64,000 nucleotides of DNA, taken from positions 1,938,195 through 2,002,194 of the forward strand of contig AP017959.1 of assembly GCA_002356215.1 (NCBI GenBank). Direction: 5' to 3'. Shown here one piece after another: positions 45,658-55,756 of this stretch (positions are counted from its first letter, which is position 1; the number at the start of each line of letters is the position of its first letter). Source of the stretch: [Synechococcus] sp. NIES-970. GTDB taxonomy: Bacteria; Cyanobacteriota; Cyanobacteriia; Cyanobacteriales; MRBY01. Both the position numbers and the translations under genes were made by a program. The notes beneath the pieces were generated by a model, which was not told where the DNA came from, made no database searches, and saw only the letters and a program-made list of their open reading frames with translations.

Positions 45658-46650
45658 ATGGTAGGAAAAACGGTATTAGTGACAGGGGGAGCTGGCTATA
45701 TCGGCTCCCAGGCGGTTTTAAGTCTGCAACGGCGGGGCTATCGGGTGATCGTCCTGGATAATTTGGTTTATGGTCACCGGGATTTAGTGGAATCGGTGCT
45801 CAAGGCAGAATTAATCGTTGGGGACACCGGCGATCGCCCCCTGTTAGATCAGATTTTTGCAGACTATGCCATTGATGCGGTGATGCACTTTGCTGCCTAT
45901 GCCTATGTGGGAGAATCGGTCACCGAACCGGCGAAATACTATCGCAATAATGTGGTGGGAACCTTAACTCTCCTGGAAGCAATGGTCGCCGCCGGGGTGA
46001 AGCAGTTTGTTTTTTCCTCCACCTGTGCCACCTACGGCGAACCAACAGAAATTCCGATCCCCGAAAGCCATCCCCAAAACCCGATCAATCCCTATGGCAT
46101 GAGTAAGCTGATGGTAGAAAAAATACTCTGGGATTTTGACCGGGCCTATGGACTCCGATCGGTGATGTTCCGCTATTTCAATGCTGCTGGGGCTGACCCA
46201 GCAGGCAACTTGGGGGAAGACCACAACCCTGAAACCCACCTGATTCCCTTGATCTTGTTCGCTGCCCTCGGTAAACGGGAAAGTATTTCTATTTTTGGCA
46301 CGGACTATCCCACCGCCGACGGCACTTGTATCCGGGATTATATCCATGTGAGTGACCTAGCCGATGCCCATGTGCTGGGCTTAGAATACTTACTCCAGGG
46401 GGGCAGCACCGATGCGTTTAATCTCGGCAATGGTAACGGCTTTTCGGTCCAAGAAGTGATTGCTGCTGCCCGCAAAATCACTGGCAAAAATATTCAGGCG
46501 ATCGCCGGCGATCGTCGCCCAGGGGACCCCCCCAGTCTCGTCGGCAGTAGTGAAAAAGCCCGCACTATTCTGGGCTGGCAACCCCAATACGCCAACTTAG
46601 AACTGATCCTGCAACATGCTTGGCATTGGCACCAGCAACGACATGTATAA
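45658..46650 (+). CDS. galE: UDP-glucose 4-epimerase
   Basis: The 330-residue protein is a short-chain dehydrogenase of the extended type: NAD motif TGGAGYIGSQ, catalytic Ser/Thr in FSSTCATYGEP and Tyr/Lys in NPYGMSKLMVEK, and FNAAGADPAGNLGEDHNPETHLIP, diagnostic of GalE. It interconverts UDP-glucose and UDP-galactose for glycolipids and polysaccharides. GGAGGCGAT precedes the ATG and a HIP1 octamer abuts the start codon. Confidence 0.95.
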   Translation: MVGKTVLVTGGAGYIGSQAVLSLQRRGYRVIVLDNLVYGHRDLVESVLKAELIVGDTGDRPLLDQIFADYAIDAVMHFAAYAYVGESVTEPAKYYRNNVVGTLTLLEAMVAAGVKQFVFSSTCATYGEPTEIPIPESHPQNPINPYGMSKLMVEKILWDFDRAYGLRSVMFRYFNAAGADPAGNLGEDHNPETHLIPLILFAALGKRESISIFGTDYPTADGTCIRDYIHVSDLADAHVLGLEYLLQGGSTDAFNLGNGNGFSVQEVIAAARKITGKNIQAIAGDRRPGDPPSLVGSSEKARTILGWQPQYANLELILQHAWHWHQQRHV

Positions 46651-46788
46651 GACATACGCCAACTATTCTATTTTTTCATCATTTAGCAAACCCCCTGACC
46701 CCATTTCACAAAGAAAGGAACCCGAGCAGATAAAATAAAAAGCCACTACCCTGCTTGTCCACTTCTCAACCCAAGAGGATATACAACA

Positions 46789-48042
46789 TTGTCTCGTCGT
46801 TATCTCTTTACCTCTGAATCCGTCACCGAAGGGCATCCTGACAAAATCTGTGACCAGATTTCCGATGCTATTCTAGATGCCGTTCTGACAGAAGACCCCA
46901 CCAGTCGTGTTGCCGCTGAGGTGGTTACTAACACTGGTCTTGTCCTGATTACCGGAGAATTGACTACCCAAGCGAATGTGAACTTTATTCAAGTGGCTCG
47001 CCAGAAAATCGCGGAGATTGGCTATACCAATTCCGATAACGGCTTTTCTGCCAATAGCTGTTCTGTGCTCATTGCCCTCGATGAACAGTCCCCTGATATC
47101 GCCCAGGGGGTAACCAGTGCCCAGGAACAACGCCATGAACTCAGCGATGATGAGCTAGATCATATTGGTGCTGGTGACCAAGGTTTAATGTTTGGCTATG
47201 CCTGCAACGAGACACCAGAGCTAATGCCTCTGCCCATTAGCTTGGCGCACCGTTTGTCCTTGAAGTTGAGTCAAGTGCGTAAAAGCGGAGAATTAGCCTA
47301 CCTCGGTCCCGATGGCAAAACCCAGGTAACAGTGGTTTATGAAGATGGTAAGCCTGTTGGTATTGATACCGTCTTGATTTCGACCCAGCACACAGAAACC
47401 ATTGATGACCTTACGGACAATACTGCTATTCAAGCTCGCATTAAAGCAGACTTGTTGGAAAAAGTGGTTAAGCCCGTTTTCGCAGGGGCAGCGGTGGGCC
47501 TCAGTGATGAGACGAAATTTTTGGTGAACCCCACCGGAAAGTTTGTTATCGGCGGCCCCCAGGGAGATTGTGGTTTGACCGGCCGCAAAATTATCATCGA
47601 CACCTATGGCGGTTATTCTCGTCACGGGGGTGGTGCTTTCTCTGGTAAAGATCCCACAAAGGTTGATCGCAGTGCCTCCTATGCCTGCCGTTATGTGGCG
47701 AAAAATATTGTCGCCGCCGGCCTAGCGGATAAGTGTGAAGTGCAGGTGAGTTATGCGATCGGTGTAGCCCGACCGGTGAGTGTGATGATTGAAACCTTTG
47801 GCACTTGCAAGGTGGATGAAGACCGCCTTCTAGAAGTGGTGCAGAAGCATTTTGAGCTGCGCCCAGCGGGGATCATTCAAGCCTTTGATTTGCGTAATCT
47901 TCCGAGTCAGCACAATGGTCGTTTTTATCAAGATGTGGCGGCCTATGGCCACTTCGGTCGCACTGATCTTGACCTTCCTTGGGAACGTTTAGATAAGGTG
48001 GAAATCCTCAAACGGGAATTGGCAACGGCGGCGATCGCCTAG
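46789..48042 (+). CDS. metK: S-adenosylmethionine synthetase (TTG start)
   Basis: The 417-residue enzyme makes SAM from methionine and ATP. Motifs: [28 protein letters not shown], the hexapeptide GAGDQG, and [20 protein letters not shown]. The initiation codon is TTG at 46789; AGAGGAT lies eight bases upstream. No in-frame ATG fits the conserved N-terminus, since [11 protein letters not shown] begins at residue 7. No SAM riboswitch was seen in the 138 bases before it. Confidence 0.97.
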   Translation: MSRRYLFTSESVTEGHPDKICDQISDAILDAVLTEDPTSRVAAEVVTNTGLVLITGELTTQANVNFIQVARQKIAEIGYTNSDNGFSANSCSVLIALDEQSPDIAQGVTSAQEQRHELSDDELDHIGAGDQGLMFGYACNETPELMPLPISLAHRLSLKLSQVRKSGELAYLGPDGKTQVTVVYEDGKPVGIDTVLISTQHTETIDDLTDNTAIQARIKADLLEKVVKPVFAGAAVGLSDETKFLVNPTGKFVIGGPQGDCGLTGRKIIIDTYGGYSRHGGGAFSGKDPTKVDRSASYACRYVAKNIVAAGLADKCEVQVSYAIGVARPVSVMIETFGTCKVDEDRLLEVVQKHFELRPAGIIQAFDLRNLPSQHNGRFYQDVAAYGHFGRTDLDLPWERLDKVEILKRELATAAIA

Positions 48043-48093
48043 GATTCACCTCAAGTTCACCGAACGTTTTTCCAATTTCTCAAAAAATTGATC

Positions 48094-48135
48094 AACCCCC
48101 ATCAAGCACGACTTTGCAATCTGTTGATGGGGGTT
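48094..48135. terminator. Bidirectional terminator between metK and crtH
   Basis: AACCCCCATCAA pairs perfectly with TTGATGGGGGTT (12 pairs, 18-base loop). T-rich tracts flank both ends (TTTTG to the right, AAAAAATT to the left), so it should end both convergent transcripts. Confidence 0.85.
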
Positions 48136-48166
48136 TTGAATTGCAAGATTTTAGACCAAAATCACA

Positions 48167-49708
48167 TTAAGCGCCCAAATCTGTCGCCACCTTGTGGGCA
48201 CAGGCGAAACCAGAGAAGGCCACCGCATTTAATCCCTGCCCCGGAAAGGTGCTATCCCCGACGCAATATAGGTTTTTCACTTCGGTTTTATTTACCTTCG
48301 GGGGGAAGCCGCTGAAATTAAACATTCCCAATAAACCGAGTAGCTTCCGCCGGGGAATGGGGCCATAGGAGCCGTTAATCCGTCCTAAAAACTTGCGGTG
48401 GGTGCGGGGGGTTCCCACTTCCATATAGTCCAAGCCCGCATCTAAACCAGGGAAAATCTTTTCGAGGCGATCGATTAACCGTCCCGCTGCTTCTTCCTTT
48501 TTCGCTTCATAATCTTTTGGCTCGAGCTTCTGCCACTCACTGATCCAACTGGGGGTGAAGGCATGGATGATGTGATAGCCGTCCGGGGCGAGGCTCGCAT
48601 CGAGGAGGGTTGGAATTGAGACAAAAATTGTGCCTTGTTCTGCTTCTATATTCGCCCAATCTTCGAGGATGATGTGGTGGCATTCGGTGCCAGGGGGCAG
48701 TACCTCGGCCTTGACGCCTAAATGGAGGCTCAAAAAGCTGGGAGATTCTTTATAATTTTCGGCCCATCGGGTTTCAAAAGAGGGCTTTTGTTCACTGGGT
48801 AAGAGTTTCTCGAAGGTATCCCAGCGGGTAGCATTGGAGACGATTTTTTGGGCACGGTACTCGCTGCCGTTGGCTAGCTGCACCCCCACAGCACGGCCAT
48901 TTTCGGTCAGAATTTTGTGCACATTGGCGCCATATTGAATTTCGCCGCCGTGTTTTTCTAGCCCTTCGACTAATTTGACGGCAATTTGGCCAACGCCCCC
49001 TTCTGGGTAATTGATGCCGCCATAGTGGCGATCGCTAAAGACCATCCCGGCATTGATCATCGGGGTGAGCTGGGCTGGCACCACCGACCAGCAATAGCAT
49101 TCCATATCGATGAATTTGAGTAATTCGGGGTCTTGAATGTACTGGCGGGCCAAATCACCGACATTTTTCGGGAGATATTTCAGCAGACCCAAACAGGCAA
49201 AGGGCTTTTGGGCAAAGACACGCAGTAAATAGCGAATTTCTTCGAGGGAAAGCAATTCGATGCTGTTGAGGCAGTTAAAAACTTTCCAACATTCATCATA
49301 AAATTTGCGAATCCCCTTAGCTTCATGGGGGAAGCGGGCGGTAAGCTCTGTGAGAAATTTTTCGTAGTCACGGTGAACGTCGATGTTGAGTTCATTCGGT
49401 AAGTGATAGCTAATCTGGACCGGATCGGGAATGGTTTTGATCGACATATCCACCGCAGCCAAAGCGCGGGTTAGCAGGTTAGTTGTGCCGCGATCGCCAA
49501 AACCAAAAATCATCGAGGCGCCCACGTCAAAGCGATAGCCCTCGCGTTCAAAATAACCCGCACTGCCACCGGGGATAATGTAGCGTTCGAGCACCAGAAC
49601 TTTGATCCCCTTTGCCGCCAGTTGGGTCGCTGTCACCAGTCCCCCGATTCCGGAACCAATGACAATCACATCATACTGGGGGGCAGAAATGGCAGTTTTA
49701 GCGGTCAT
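48167..49708 (-). CDS. crtH: Carotenoid (prolycopene) isomerase
   Basis: The 513-residue protein has an N-terminal FAD/NAD fold ([58 protein letters not shown]) and a C-terminal [15 protein letters not shown] stretch. This matches CrtH/CrtISO, which turns poly-cis-lycopene to all-trans-lycopene in carotenoid synthesis. The [17 protein letters not shown] and [24 protein letters not shown] runs match the CrtISO subgroup over CrtI desaturases. Confidence 0.92.
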   Translation of the reverse strand: MTAKTAISAPQYDVIVIGSGIGGLVTATQLAAKGIKVLVLERYIIPGGSAGYFEREGYRFDVGASMIFGFGDRGTTNLLTRALAAVDMSIKTIPDPVQISYHLPNELNIDVHRDYEKFLTELTARFPHEAKGIRKFYDECWKVFNCLNSIELLSLEEIRYLLRVFAQKPFACLGLLKYLPKNVGDLARQYIQDPELLKFIDMECYCWSVVPAQLTPMINAGMVFSDRHYGGINYPEGGVGQIAVKLVEGLEKHGGEIQYGANVHKILTENGRAVGVQLANGSEYRAQKIVSNATRWDTFEKLLPSEQKPSFETRWAENYKESPSFLSLHLGVKAEVLPPGTECHHIILEDWANIEAEQGTIFVSIPTLLDASLAPDGYHIIHAFTPSWISEWQKLEPKDYEAKKEEAAGRLIDRLEKIFPGLDAGLDYMEVGTPRTHRKFLGRINGSYGPIPRRKLLGLLGMFNFSGFPPKVNKTEVKNLYCVGDSTFPGQGLNAVAFSGFACAHKVATDLGA

Positions 49709-49838
49709 AAACGGTCAAGCTCGCAGGATAGGCTATATTTTGACTGCTACATAGTCTACCGCTATTTTCCAGGAGATTGGGAAGGGAGAGCCCCTTATAT
49801 TCCTAGCGATCGCCACGGATTTAGCAGTCAATTTCCAC

Positions 49839-49868
49839 AAAAAAAGGTGGAAAATTTTCCACCCCTTT
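49839..49868 (-). terminator. Terminator of rpmF
   Basis: GGTGGAAAATTTTCCACC (49846-49863) is an 18-base perfect palindrome; on the minus strand it is followed by seven T residues. It lies about 65 bases after the rpmF stop. Confidence 0.75.
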
Positions 49869-49930
49869 ATGAACAACTATACTGATTTCGAATAAAAATT
49901 TAGAATGCGTTGACGTCAGAAAACACTGGT

Positions 49931-50098
49931 TTATTCTTCGTCGTCTTCGGGAGAGGGATAGACAAAGCTAGAACGACCGGTCAATACAGACTTGCCGAGG
50001 GAGAGGGCTTTTTTCGCTTCGAGGGTTGCCTTCCGCTTCCAGTTGGCCCGGCGTTGGTCGCGCTTTGCCTTCGAGGTTTTCTTCTTGGGAACTGCCAT
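49931..50098 (-). CDS. rpmF: 50S ribosomal protein L32
   Basis: A 55-residue protein starting [20 protein letters not shown], with [16 protein letters not shown] and an acidic tail EDDEE. This is the cyanobacterial and chloroplast form of L32, which lacks the zinc-binding cysteines of some bacteria. It is too short for a long-ORF scan. A terminator follows it. Confidence 0.95.
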   Translation of the reverse strand: MAVPKKKTSKAKRDQRRANWKRKATLEAKKALSLGKSVLTGRSSFVYPSPEDDEE

Positions 50099-50277
50099 GG
50101 GATTAACTATAAATTTTTACAGAACCCCCATTATAAAATCTTCCCTTCCAAAAAGTAAGTCCTTGGTTAAAATCCTTCGGTGTTTCCTGGGGGAATCGAT
50201 CAAGAAATCGGCCCAGACGAAGTTTTAGCCCCTACAATCGAGGGTCATAAAAGAAAGATCCAGGAGCAAAATCCACC

Positions 50278-51378
50278 ATGGTCCTATATCGACGACGCTG
50301 GTATCGCAACCCCCAGGCTACCGGGGTAATTATGGAATGGTGGTTAGCCCTTGTAAAGGTTGTCCAGTGGTTTATCCCCCAGCCAGCGGCCAACAAAAAA
50401 ACGCGGCGGTTACACCGTGAATTGTTACTGGAGGCAAGCTGGCGTCTCAACTTCATTGTGTTAACCATCTGCTCTTGCTTAATCGCCACCTTCGGCCTGA
50501 TTAGTAACAGTACGGCTGTGATTATCGGTGCGATGATCGTTGCCCCCTTGATGCTGCCTTTGCGGGGTTTGGCCTTCGCTGCCCTGGAGGGAGAATTGGT
50601 GCTTTTTTGGCGATCGCTCTATTCGATCACCGGTGCAACTGTTATTTCCCTGGCCCTATCATGGTTTATCGGCGTCATTGTGGGGATCCCAGACTTTGGG
50701 TCAGAACTAATCGCCCGGACTCAACCGAATTTGGTGGATATGGGCATTGCCCTATCGGCGGGGGCAGTGAGTGGTTTTGCAAAGATTCGCAAGGAAGTGA
50801 GTGATGCCGTGGCAGGGACGGCGATCGCCGTCGCCTTGATGCCGCCCCTCTGTGTTGTGGGCTTATCCTTTTCCCAGGGGTTTATGGACTACTCCCGGGG
50901 AGCATTTTTGCTTTACCTCACCAATCTTATGGGCATCACCCTCGCCTGTATGTTGATCTATATCTTGGCTGGCTATGCAGAAATCAACCAAACCCTTGGC
51001 TGGACCAGCATTCTCACTCTGATGCTACTGGTTCCCCTCGGCGCCAGATTCGTCGACTTGGTGACCCAATTGCGTCTCCGCCGTGACATCATTAGCCAGT
51101 TAACGACACGGACAATTACCGTCGGTCAAAATGTCAGCAATGTGAGGGTGCGAGTAGACTGGAACACTATCCCTGCAACGGTTTCTGTTCATCTCGATGC
51201 CACCAAAGCAATTACCCCAGGCCAAGTATTACTCGTCGAAGAATTTTTACGCCGGGAAAATAACCGTGAGTTCCAGGTCATTTTCTACATCAATCCGCTC
51301 CAAGAGGTCAGAGGCGATGATCCAGAACCCCTAGACTTACAATTACCCAGTTTTAATACGGCGCCTCCAGCCGAGTAG
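50278..51378 (+). CDS. DUF389 (TIGR00341) membrane protein
   Basis: The 366-residue protein has a membrane core at about residues 55-270 with NSTAVIIGAMIVAPLMLPLRGLAFAALEGE and LSAGAVSGFAKIRKEVSDAVAGTAIAVALMPPLCVVGL, the DUF389 signatures, then a soluble C-terminal domain (about 285-350). Function is unknown. AGGAGC about ten bases before the ATG supports this start. Confidence 0.85.
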   Translation: MVLYRRRWYRNPQATGVIMEWWLALVKVVQWFIPQPAANKKTRRLHRELLLEASWRLNFIVLTICSCLIATFGLISNSTAVIIGAMIVAPLMLPLRGLAFAALEGELVLFWRSLYSITGATVISLALSWFIGVIVGIPDFGSELIARTQPNLVDMGIALSAGAVSGFAKIRKEVSDAVAGTAIAVALMPPLCVVGLSFSQGFMDYSRGAFLLYLTNLMGITLACMLIYILAGYAEINQTLGWTSILTLMLLVPLGARFVDLVTQLRLRRDIISQLTTRTITVGQNVSNVRVRVDWNTIPATVSVHLDATKAITPGQVLLVEEFLRRENNREFQVIFYINPLQEVRGDDPEPLDLQLPSFNTAPPAE

Positions 51379-51658
51379 GATGTCCGGAAAAAGCCCTTGA
51401 AACAAGTCCCAAAAAGGTTTACCTGTTCTTAAAGTCAAGATGCCTTAGGGCTGATAATATACTGGAGCCGAAAGTTTTGTTTTTTCTGATACTCCGGTTA
51501 ATAAATTGAGCTCATTGAGACTGGCAAGCCTCGCCTTCAAGCAAGCTCTTTGGAATAACATGAGCCCTTCCATCAGCCTGAAATTTAATTATTCGGCAAG
51601 TTTTTTTAAGCTATTTCCCTCAAACCTTTGCATTCGGCCCCAGTAAGCTGTTGTCCCC

Positions 51659-52465
51659 ATGATTGATTTAGTTGATAGTCCCAGCGCGACAGACTATGTG
51701 CTGCAAACCGAAAATGTCAGTGTTTATTACGGCAACTTCCTTGCAATCAAAGGCGTTTATCTCAATATTCCCACCAATCAAGTCACAGCATTTATTGGCC
51801 CTTCTGGGTGCGGCAAAAGTACTCTTCTCCGTTGTTACAATCGCCTCAACGATCTAATCCCCTCCTTCCGTATTGATGGGGACATCGCATACCACGGGAA
51901 TAGTCTCTATGGCGCTACCGTAGACCCTGTGGAAGTACGACGGCGGATTGGGATGGTTTTTCAGAAACCAAATCCCTTCCCAAAATCGATCTATGACAAT
52001 ATCGCCTATGGTGCTCGGATTAATGGCTACCAAGGCGATATGGATGAGCTTGTCGAAAAGTCTTTGCGTCAGGCTGCCCTTTGGGATGAGGTAAAGGATA
52101 AACTACGCCAAAGTGGTTTGGCTTTGTCTGGGGGGCAACAGCAACGGCTTTGTATTGCCCGGGCGATCGCCGTCCAACCAGAGGTCATCCTCATGGATGA
52201 ACCTTGCTCTGCCCTCGACCCGATTTCGACCCTCAAAATTGAAGAACTCATCCACCAGCTCAAGGCGCAATACACCATCGTCATCGTTACCCACAACATG
52301 CAGCAGGCCTCTCGGGTGGCAGACATGACGGCATTTTTTAATGTCAGAACGAAGGAGAACGGCACTCGCCAAGGCTATCTTGGGGAATATGACCGCACTG
52401 AAGTGATTTTTCAGAATCCCCAGGAGCAGGCAACACAAGAATATGTCAGTGGTCGTTTTGGTTAG
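51659..52465 (+). CDS. pstB: Phosphate ABC transporter ATP-binding protein
   Basis: The 268-residue ATPase has Walker [10 protein letters not shown], signature [16 protein letters not shown] and Walker [17 protein letters not shown]. The PstB-specific stretches [19 protein letters not shown] and [31 protein letters not shown] are present. It energises high-affinity phosphate import with PstSCA. Those genes are not adjacent, so this is a lone copy and might be one of several PstB paralogues. Confidence 0.95.
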   Translation: MIDLVDSPSATDYVLQTENVSVYYGNFLAIKGVYLNIPTNQVTAFIGPSGCGKSTLLRCYNRLNDLIPSFRIDGDIAYHGNSLYGATVDPVEVRRRIGMVFQKPNPFPKSIYDNIAYGARINGYQGDMDELVEKSLRQAALWDEVKDKLRQSGLALSGGQQQRLCIARAIAVQPEVILMDEPCSALDPISTLKIEELIHQLKAQYTIVIVTHNMQQASRVADMTAFFNVRTKENGTRQGYLGEYDRTEVIFQNPQEQATQEYVSGRFG

Positions 52466-52741
52466 AGATCTCAAAACGGTAACGCTTCTCAGGACTCTGC
52501 GACGGAAATTTGATTTCACCGGCAGTAGATAAGTCGTCCAGGTTATGGCCCAGCGAGTGCTGACTCCTCAATCAGGAAATTTTTATTGATTCCCCCCAAA
52601 GCAAGCCGGGCTTCGATAAGATAAAACAGTTTCAGGCCAAGACCTCGTTGCCTTGGACAGCAATGCTGTTGCACATGACGATCTAGCCAGTCTATTTTGG
52701 TTTAATCCTGTCCCTGATTATTTCCTTTTGCTTTGGAACCT

Positions 52742-53230
52742 ATGAGCGTTGCTTCTTCTAGCACAACCAATCAACCTAAACATGTGTTCCTGGTTCAAGA
52801 TGATGCTGGGCAACGGGAATACATCTTGACGGAGCACTACTATTCGATTGGACGGCACAGTAGCTGCGGCATTCATCTCCAGTCTCAGTTCGTTTCGCGA
52901 CTTCATGCGACGTTAGTCCAGGCTGTGGAACGGGATAGTAGTATTTGCTATCGCATTGTGGATGGGGATGGGATCGAGAAAGCAAGTGCGAATGGGATTC
53001 TGGTCAATGGGAACAAAGTGAGTGGTGTCACACTCCAGGATGGGGATGTCGTCACCTTCGGCCCCCAGGTCTTTGGTCGCTATGAACGGCGATCGCGTCG
53101 TCCCAAATCCTATCCTCCGACCAATCCAGGGGAAGAAGATCCCTTTGATATCACCTTGATTGACCCGGCAATGCTTGAAGATGATGATCTTCCCCCCCTC
53201 GATGAAGAAGAATCAACCCAACTGTTTTGA
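52742..53230 (+). CDS. FHA-domain protein
   Basis: About 162 residues from MSVASSSTTNQPKHVFL. A forkhead-associated domain spans roughly residues 15-110 with YYSIGRHSSCGIHLQSQFVSRLHATLVQ (the Gly-Arg and Ser-x-x-His that contact phosphothreonine) and GILVNGNKVSGVTLQDGDVVTFG. The C-terminus is acidic. It probably reads Ser/Thr kinase output. The kinase is not in this window. Confidence 0.88.
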   Translation: MSVASSSTTNQPKHVFLVQDDAGQREYILTEHYYSIGRHSSCGIHLQSQFVSRLHATLVQAVERDSSICYRIVDGDGIEKASANGILVNGNKVSGVTLQDGDVVTFGPQVFGRYERRSRRPKSYPPTNPGEEDPFDITLIDPAMLEDDDLPPLDEEESTQLF

Positions 53231-53298
53231 TGGGGAGGAAACAGAGGGATAGGCGGTGACTGAAGTGTTTATTTTTGAGGCTTTTTTCCAAAAACGTA

Positions 53299-54099
53299 AT
53301 GGTTAATCTTTCTGCGCTAAAAGCGGCGGGCCTGGCCCCTTGGTTTGATATTTTGGCCCTTTTGCTCTGGGGAACATTACTCCTGAAGTACGCCTTGACG
53401 GGTCAATTGGCTCTGCTGATTCATCCGAACTACTTTGCGTTGTCGGTGGTGGCGGGGATTATTCTCTGCCTTCTGGGTGTCGGGAAATTGATTCAGGCGG
53501 TCAAACCCCAGGTCAGTGGCGGGGAATCGGTACAGCATATTACGCTATTACCCAAAAATGTCGGCAGCATTTTGTTGATCTTGGTGGCGATCGCCGGATT
53601 TTTGATTCCCCCCACCGTTCTCGCGAGCCAAACGGCGATCCAGCGGGGTTTAACCGAAGAATTACCCCTCACCCGGAGTCAACCGGAAAGTTTTCGCGCC
53701 AATTCTCCGCCGGAAGAACGCACCCTATTAGATTGGATTCGTCTCCTAAACGTTTATCCAGAACCCGATGCCTACACAGGTGATCCGGTACAAATCCAGG
53801 GGTTTGTCACCCATCTACCCCAACTTCCAGAAAACTACATGATGGTATCGCGTTTTGTTTTGACTTGTTGTGCGGTGGATGCCTATCCGGTGGGTTTGCC
53901 AGTCCGTCTCGAAGGTAGCAGGGAAGACTTTCCGCCGGATTCTTGGGTAGAGGTGGATGGTGAAATGGCCACGGAAACCCTCGAACTCAACCTTGAGGAT
54001 GCGAATACGAACAGCTCCAGTCAACCCCAACGGCAATTGGTGATTCATGCCAATGCCATTGAGCCGATTCCAACGCCGCGAAATCCTTATGAGTACTAG
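53299..54099 (+). CDS. TIGR03943-family membrane protein
   Basis: About 266 residues from MVNLSALKAAGLAPWFDIL. Membrane segments at about residues 15-35, 45-65 and 90-110 are followed by a soluble domain (about 145-255) with VQIQGFVTHLPQLPENYMMVSRFVLTCCAVDAYPVGLPVRL. The VTCCAxDA pattern is typical of TIGR03943 proteins, usually paired with a UPF0718 permease, which I do not see beside it. The TTG at 53275 is an alternative start. Confidence 0.78.
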   Translation: MVNLSALKAAGLAPWFDILALLLWGTLLLKYALTGQLALLIHPNYFALSVVAGIILCLLGVGKLIQAVKPQVSGGESVQHITLLPKNVGSILLILVAIAGFLIPPTVLASQTAIQRGLTEELPLTRSQPESFRANSPPEERTLLDWIRLLNVYPEPDAYTGDPVQIQGFVTHLPQLPENYMMVSRFVLTCCAVDAYPVGLPVRLEGSREDFPPDSWVEVDGEMATETLELNLEDANTNSSSQPQRQLVIHANAIEPIPTPRNPYEY

Positions 54100-54150
54100 A
54101 TTTTGAGTCCTGTTACTGTTTTTTGCGCTTTTCTCCCATGGGCATAATCC

Positions 54151-55713
54151 ATGATTTTCCCGCAGCGACGCCGTAATGTTTTTGTGTTTTGGAGCCTGGT
54201 TACTGGCTTTTTAGTCGGTTGCCAGGGGGGACAAAGCCAATCTCTTCAGGATGAACATATCCAGGTGTATTTCAACCATCGTCAAGGGAGGCGGATTACT
54301 TACCAGGAGCCTTATCGGGAGGTTAAAAGACCGGGGGATAATTTGGAAGCGGTGATCATCGCTGGTATCTATAGCGCTCAACAGACCATTGATATTGCGG
54401 TACAGGAGTTGAATTTACCATTGGTGGCGATCGCCCTGGCGGAACAAGCTGCCACTGGGGTAAAAATTCGGGTGATCCTGGAGAATAATTACCGTCGCCC
54501 TTGGCGAGATTTTGAAACCCAGGAAATTATTGAGCTCGATGACCGGGAGCAGGGAAAGTATCAGGAATTTGTTGCCCTCGCTGACGACAATAACGATGGT
54601 TTTTTGGATCCTGATGAGGTTGCGACACATGATGCGATCGCCATTTTAGAAACAGCCGGTGTACCAATCCTGGACGATACCGCCGATGGGTCCAAGGGGA
54701 GCGGTCTCATGCACCACAAATTTATGGTGATTGATGGCGTCAGGGTGATCACTGGCTCGGCGAATTGGACTCTCAGCGATATCCATGGTGACTTTGCTAA
54801 CCTAGAAACCCTGGGTAATGCCAACCATATTTTAGAAATAGAAGACCAGGCGATCGCCCAGGCGTTTACCGCAGAATTTGAAGAGATGTGGACAGGCCGA
54901 AAATTTGGCCTCCAAAAAACCCAGGAACCGCCCCAACACTTTACTGTCGGCAACAGCCGCGTCACCCTACAGTTTTCGCCCTTTTCCCGCTCTCAACCCT
55001 GGGAAAATACCACCAATGGTTTAATCGGCGCAACCCTCGCCCAAGCCCAGGACTCTATTAGTCTGGCTCTCTTCGTTTTTTCTGAGCAAAATCTCGCCAA
55101 TATTCTTGAAACGGAGTCCCAGACAGGGACCCTAGTCAGGGTTTTAATCGATCCAGGATTTGCTTTCCGAGACTATAGCGATGGTCTAGATTTGCTGGGA
55201 GTGAATATCAAGACCCAATGCGATCCCTTCAATCGGCCCTGGGCTAATCCCATTGATACCGTGGGAACGCCGCGACTCGCCCGGGGCGATAAACTGCACC
55301 ACAAGTTTGGCATTGTGGACGACCATACGGTGATTACTGGTTCCCACAACTGGTCCCAGGCGGCCAATACCCAAAACGATGAGGCCCTCTTAATTATTCG
55401 CAATGGGGCGATCGCCCAACAATTCACAACAGAATTTGAGCGGCTTTATGCAGATGCCTACCTGGGGATTCCACCTTTTATCGCCAGTAAACAACAACCG
55501 ATGGCGGCCGATTGCACTCCCGCGGCCACCAGTGGCCCTGTGAATGTGAATACGGCCACGGCCGCAGAACTGGCAACCCTACCCGGCATTGGCCCCAGCC
55601 TCGCCCAGGGAATTATCGACACACGCCCCCACCGCAGCCTGGCAGATTTACAGCGGGTGTCGGGTATTGGCGAAAAGAAAGCCGCCGACCTGGCCGGAAA
55701 AGTCACCTGGTAG
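54151..55713 (+). CDS. Lipoprotein with phospholipase D-like, EF-hand and helix-hairpin-helix modules
   Basis: The 520-residue protein has a lipobox (LVGC, Cys 24) and two HKD modules. The first ends with MHHKFMVIDGVRVITGSANWT (about 188-208), the second with LHHKFGIVDDHTVITGSHNWS. Between the first-half strands sits a canonical EF-hand loop, DDNNDGFLDPDE at residues 145-156, with Asp/Asn/Asp/Asp and Glu ligands. The C-terminal 60 residues are a ComEA-type helix-hairpin-helix pair (VNVNTATAAELATLPGIGPSLAQGIIDTRPH). It might act on DNA or lipid outside the membrane under calcium control, but that is inference. Confidence 0.85.
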   Translation: MIFPQRRRNVFVFWSLVTGFLVGCQGGQSQSLQDEHIQVYFNHRQGRRITYQEPYREVKRPGDNLEAVIIAGIYSAQQTIDIAVQELNLPLVAIALAEQAATGVKIRVILENNYRRPWRDFETQEIIELDDREQGKYQEFVALADDNNDGFLDPDEVATHDAIAILETAGVPILDDTADGSKGSGLMHHKFMVIDGVRVITGSANWTLSDIHGDFANLETLGNANHILEIEDQAIAQAFTAEFEEMWTGRKFGLQKTQEPPQHFTVGNSRVTLQFSPFSRSQPWENTTNGLIGATLAQAQDSISLALFVFSEQNLANILETESQTGTLVRVLIDPGFAFRDYSDGLDLLGVNIKTQCDPFNRPWANPIDTVGTPRLARGDKLHHKFGIVDDHTVITGSHNWSQAANTQNDEALLIIRNGAIAQQFTTEFERLYADAYLGIPPFIASKQQPMAADCTPAATSGPVNVNTATAAELATLPGIGPSLAQGIIDTRPHRSLADLQRVSGIGEKKAADLAGKVTW

Positions 55714-55756
55714 AGACGCGCTATAGTACGTTCCATAATGTCTTTGATCCTGGCCC

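Noticed and set aside
46651-46788. SAM riboswitch before metK
   Set aside because: Only 138 bases, no recognisable kink-turn or pseudoknot pattern, no terminator.
51379-51658. Pho box before pstB
   Set aside because: I looked for direct repeats of the CTTAACCT type and found none that fit; a motif scan would be needed.
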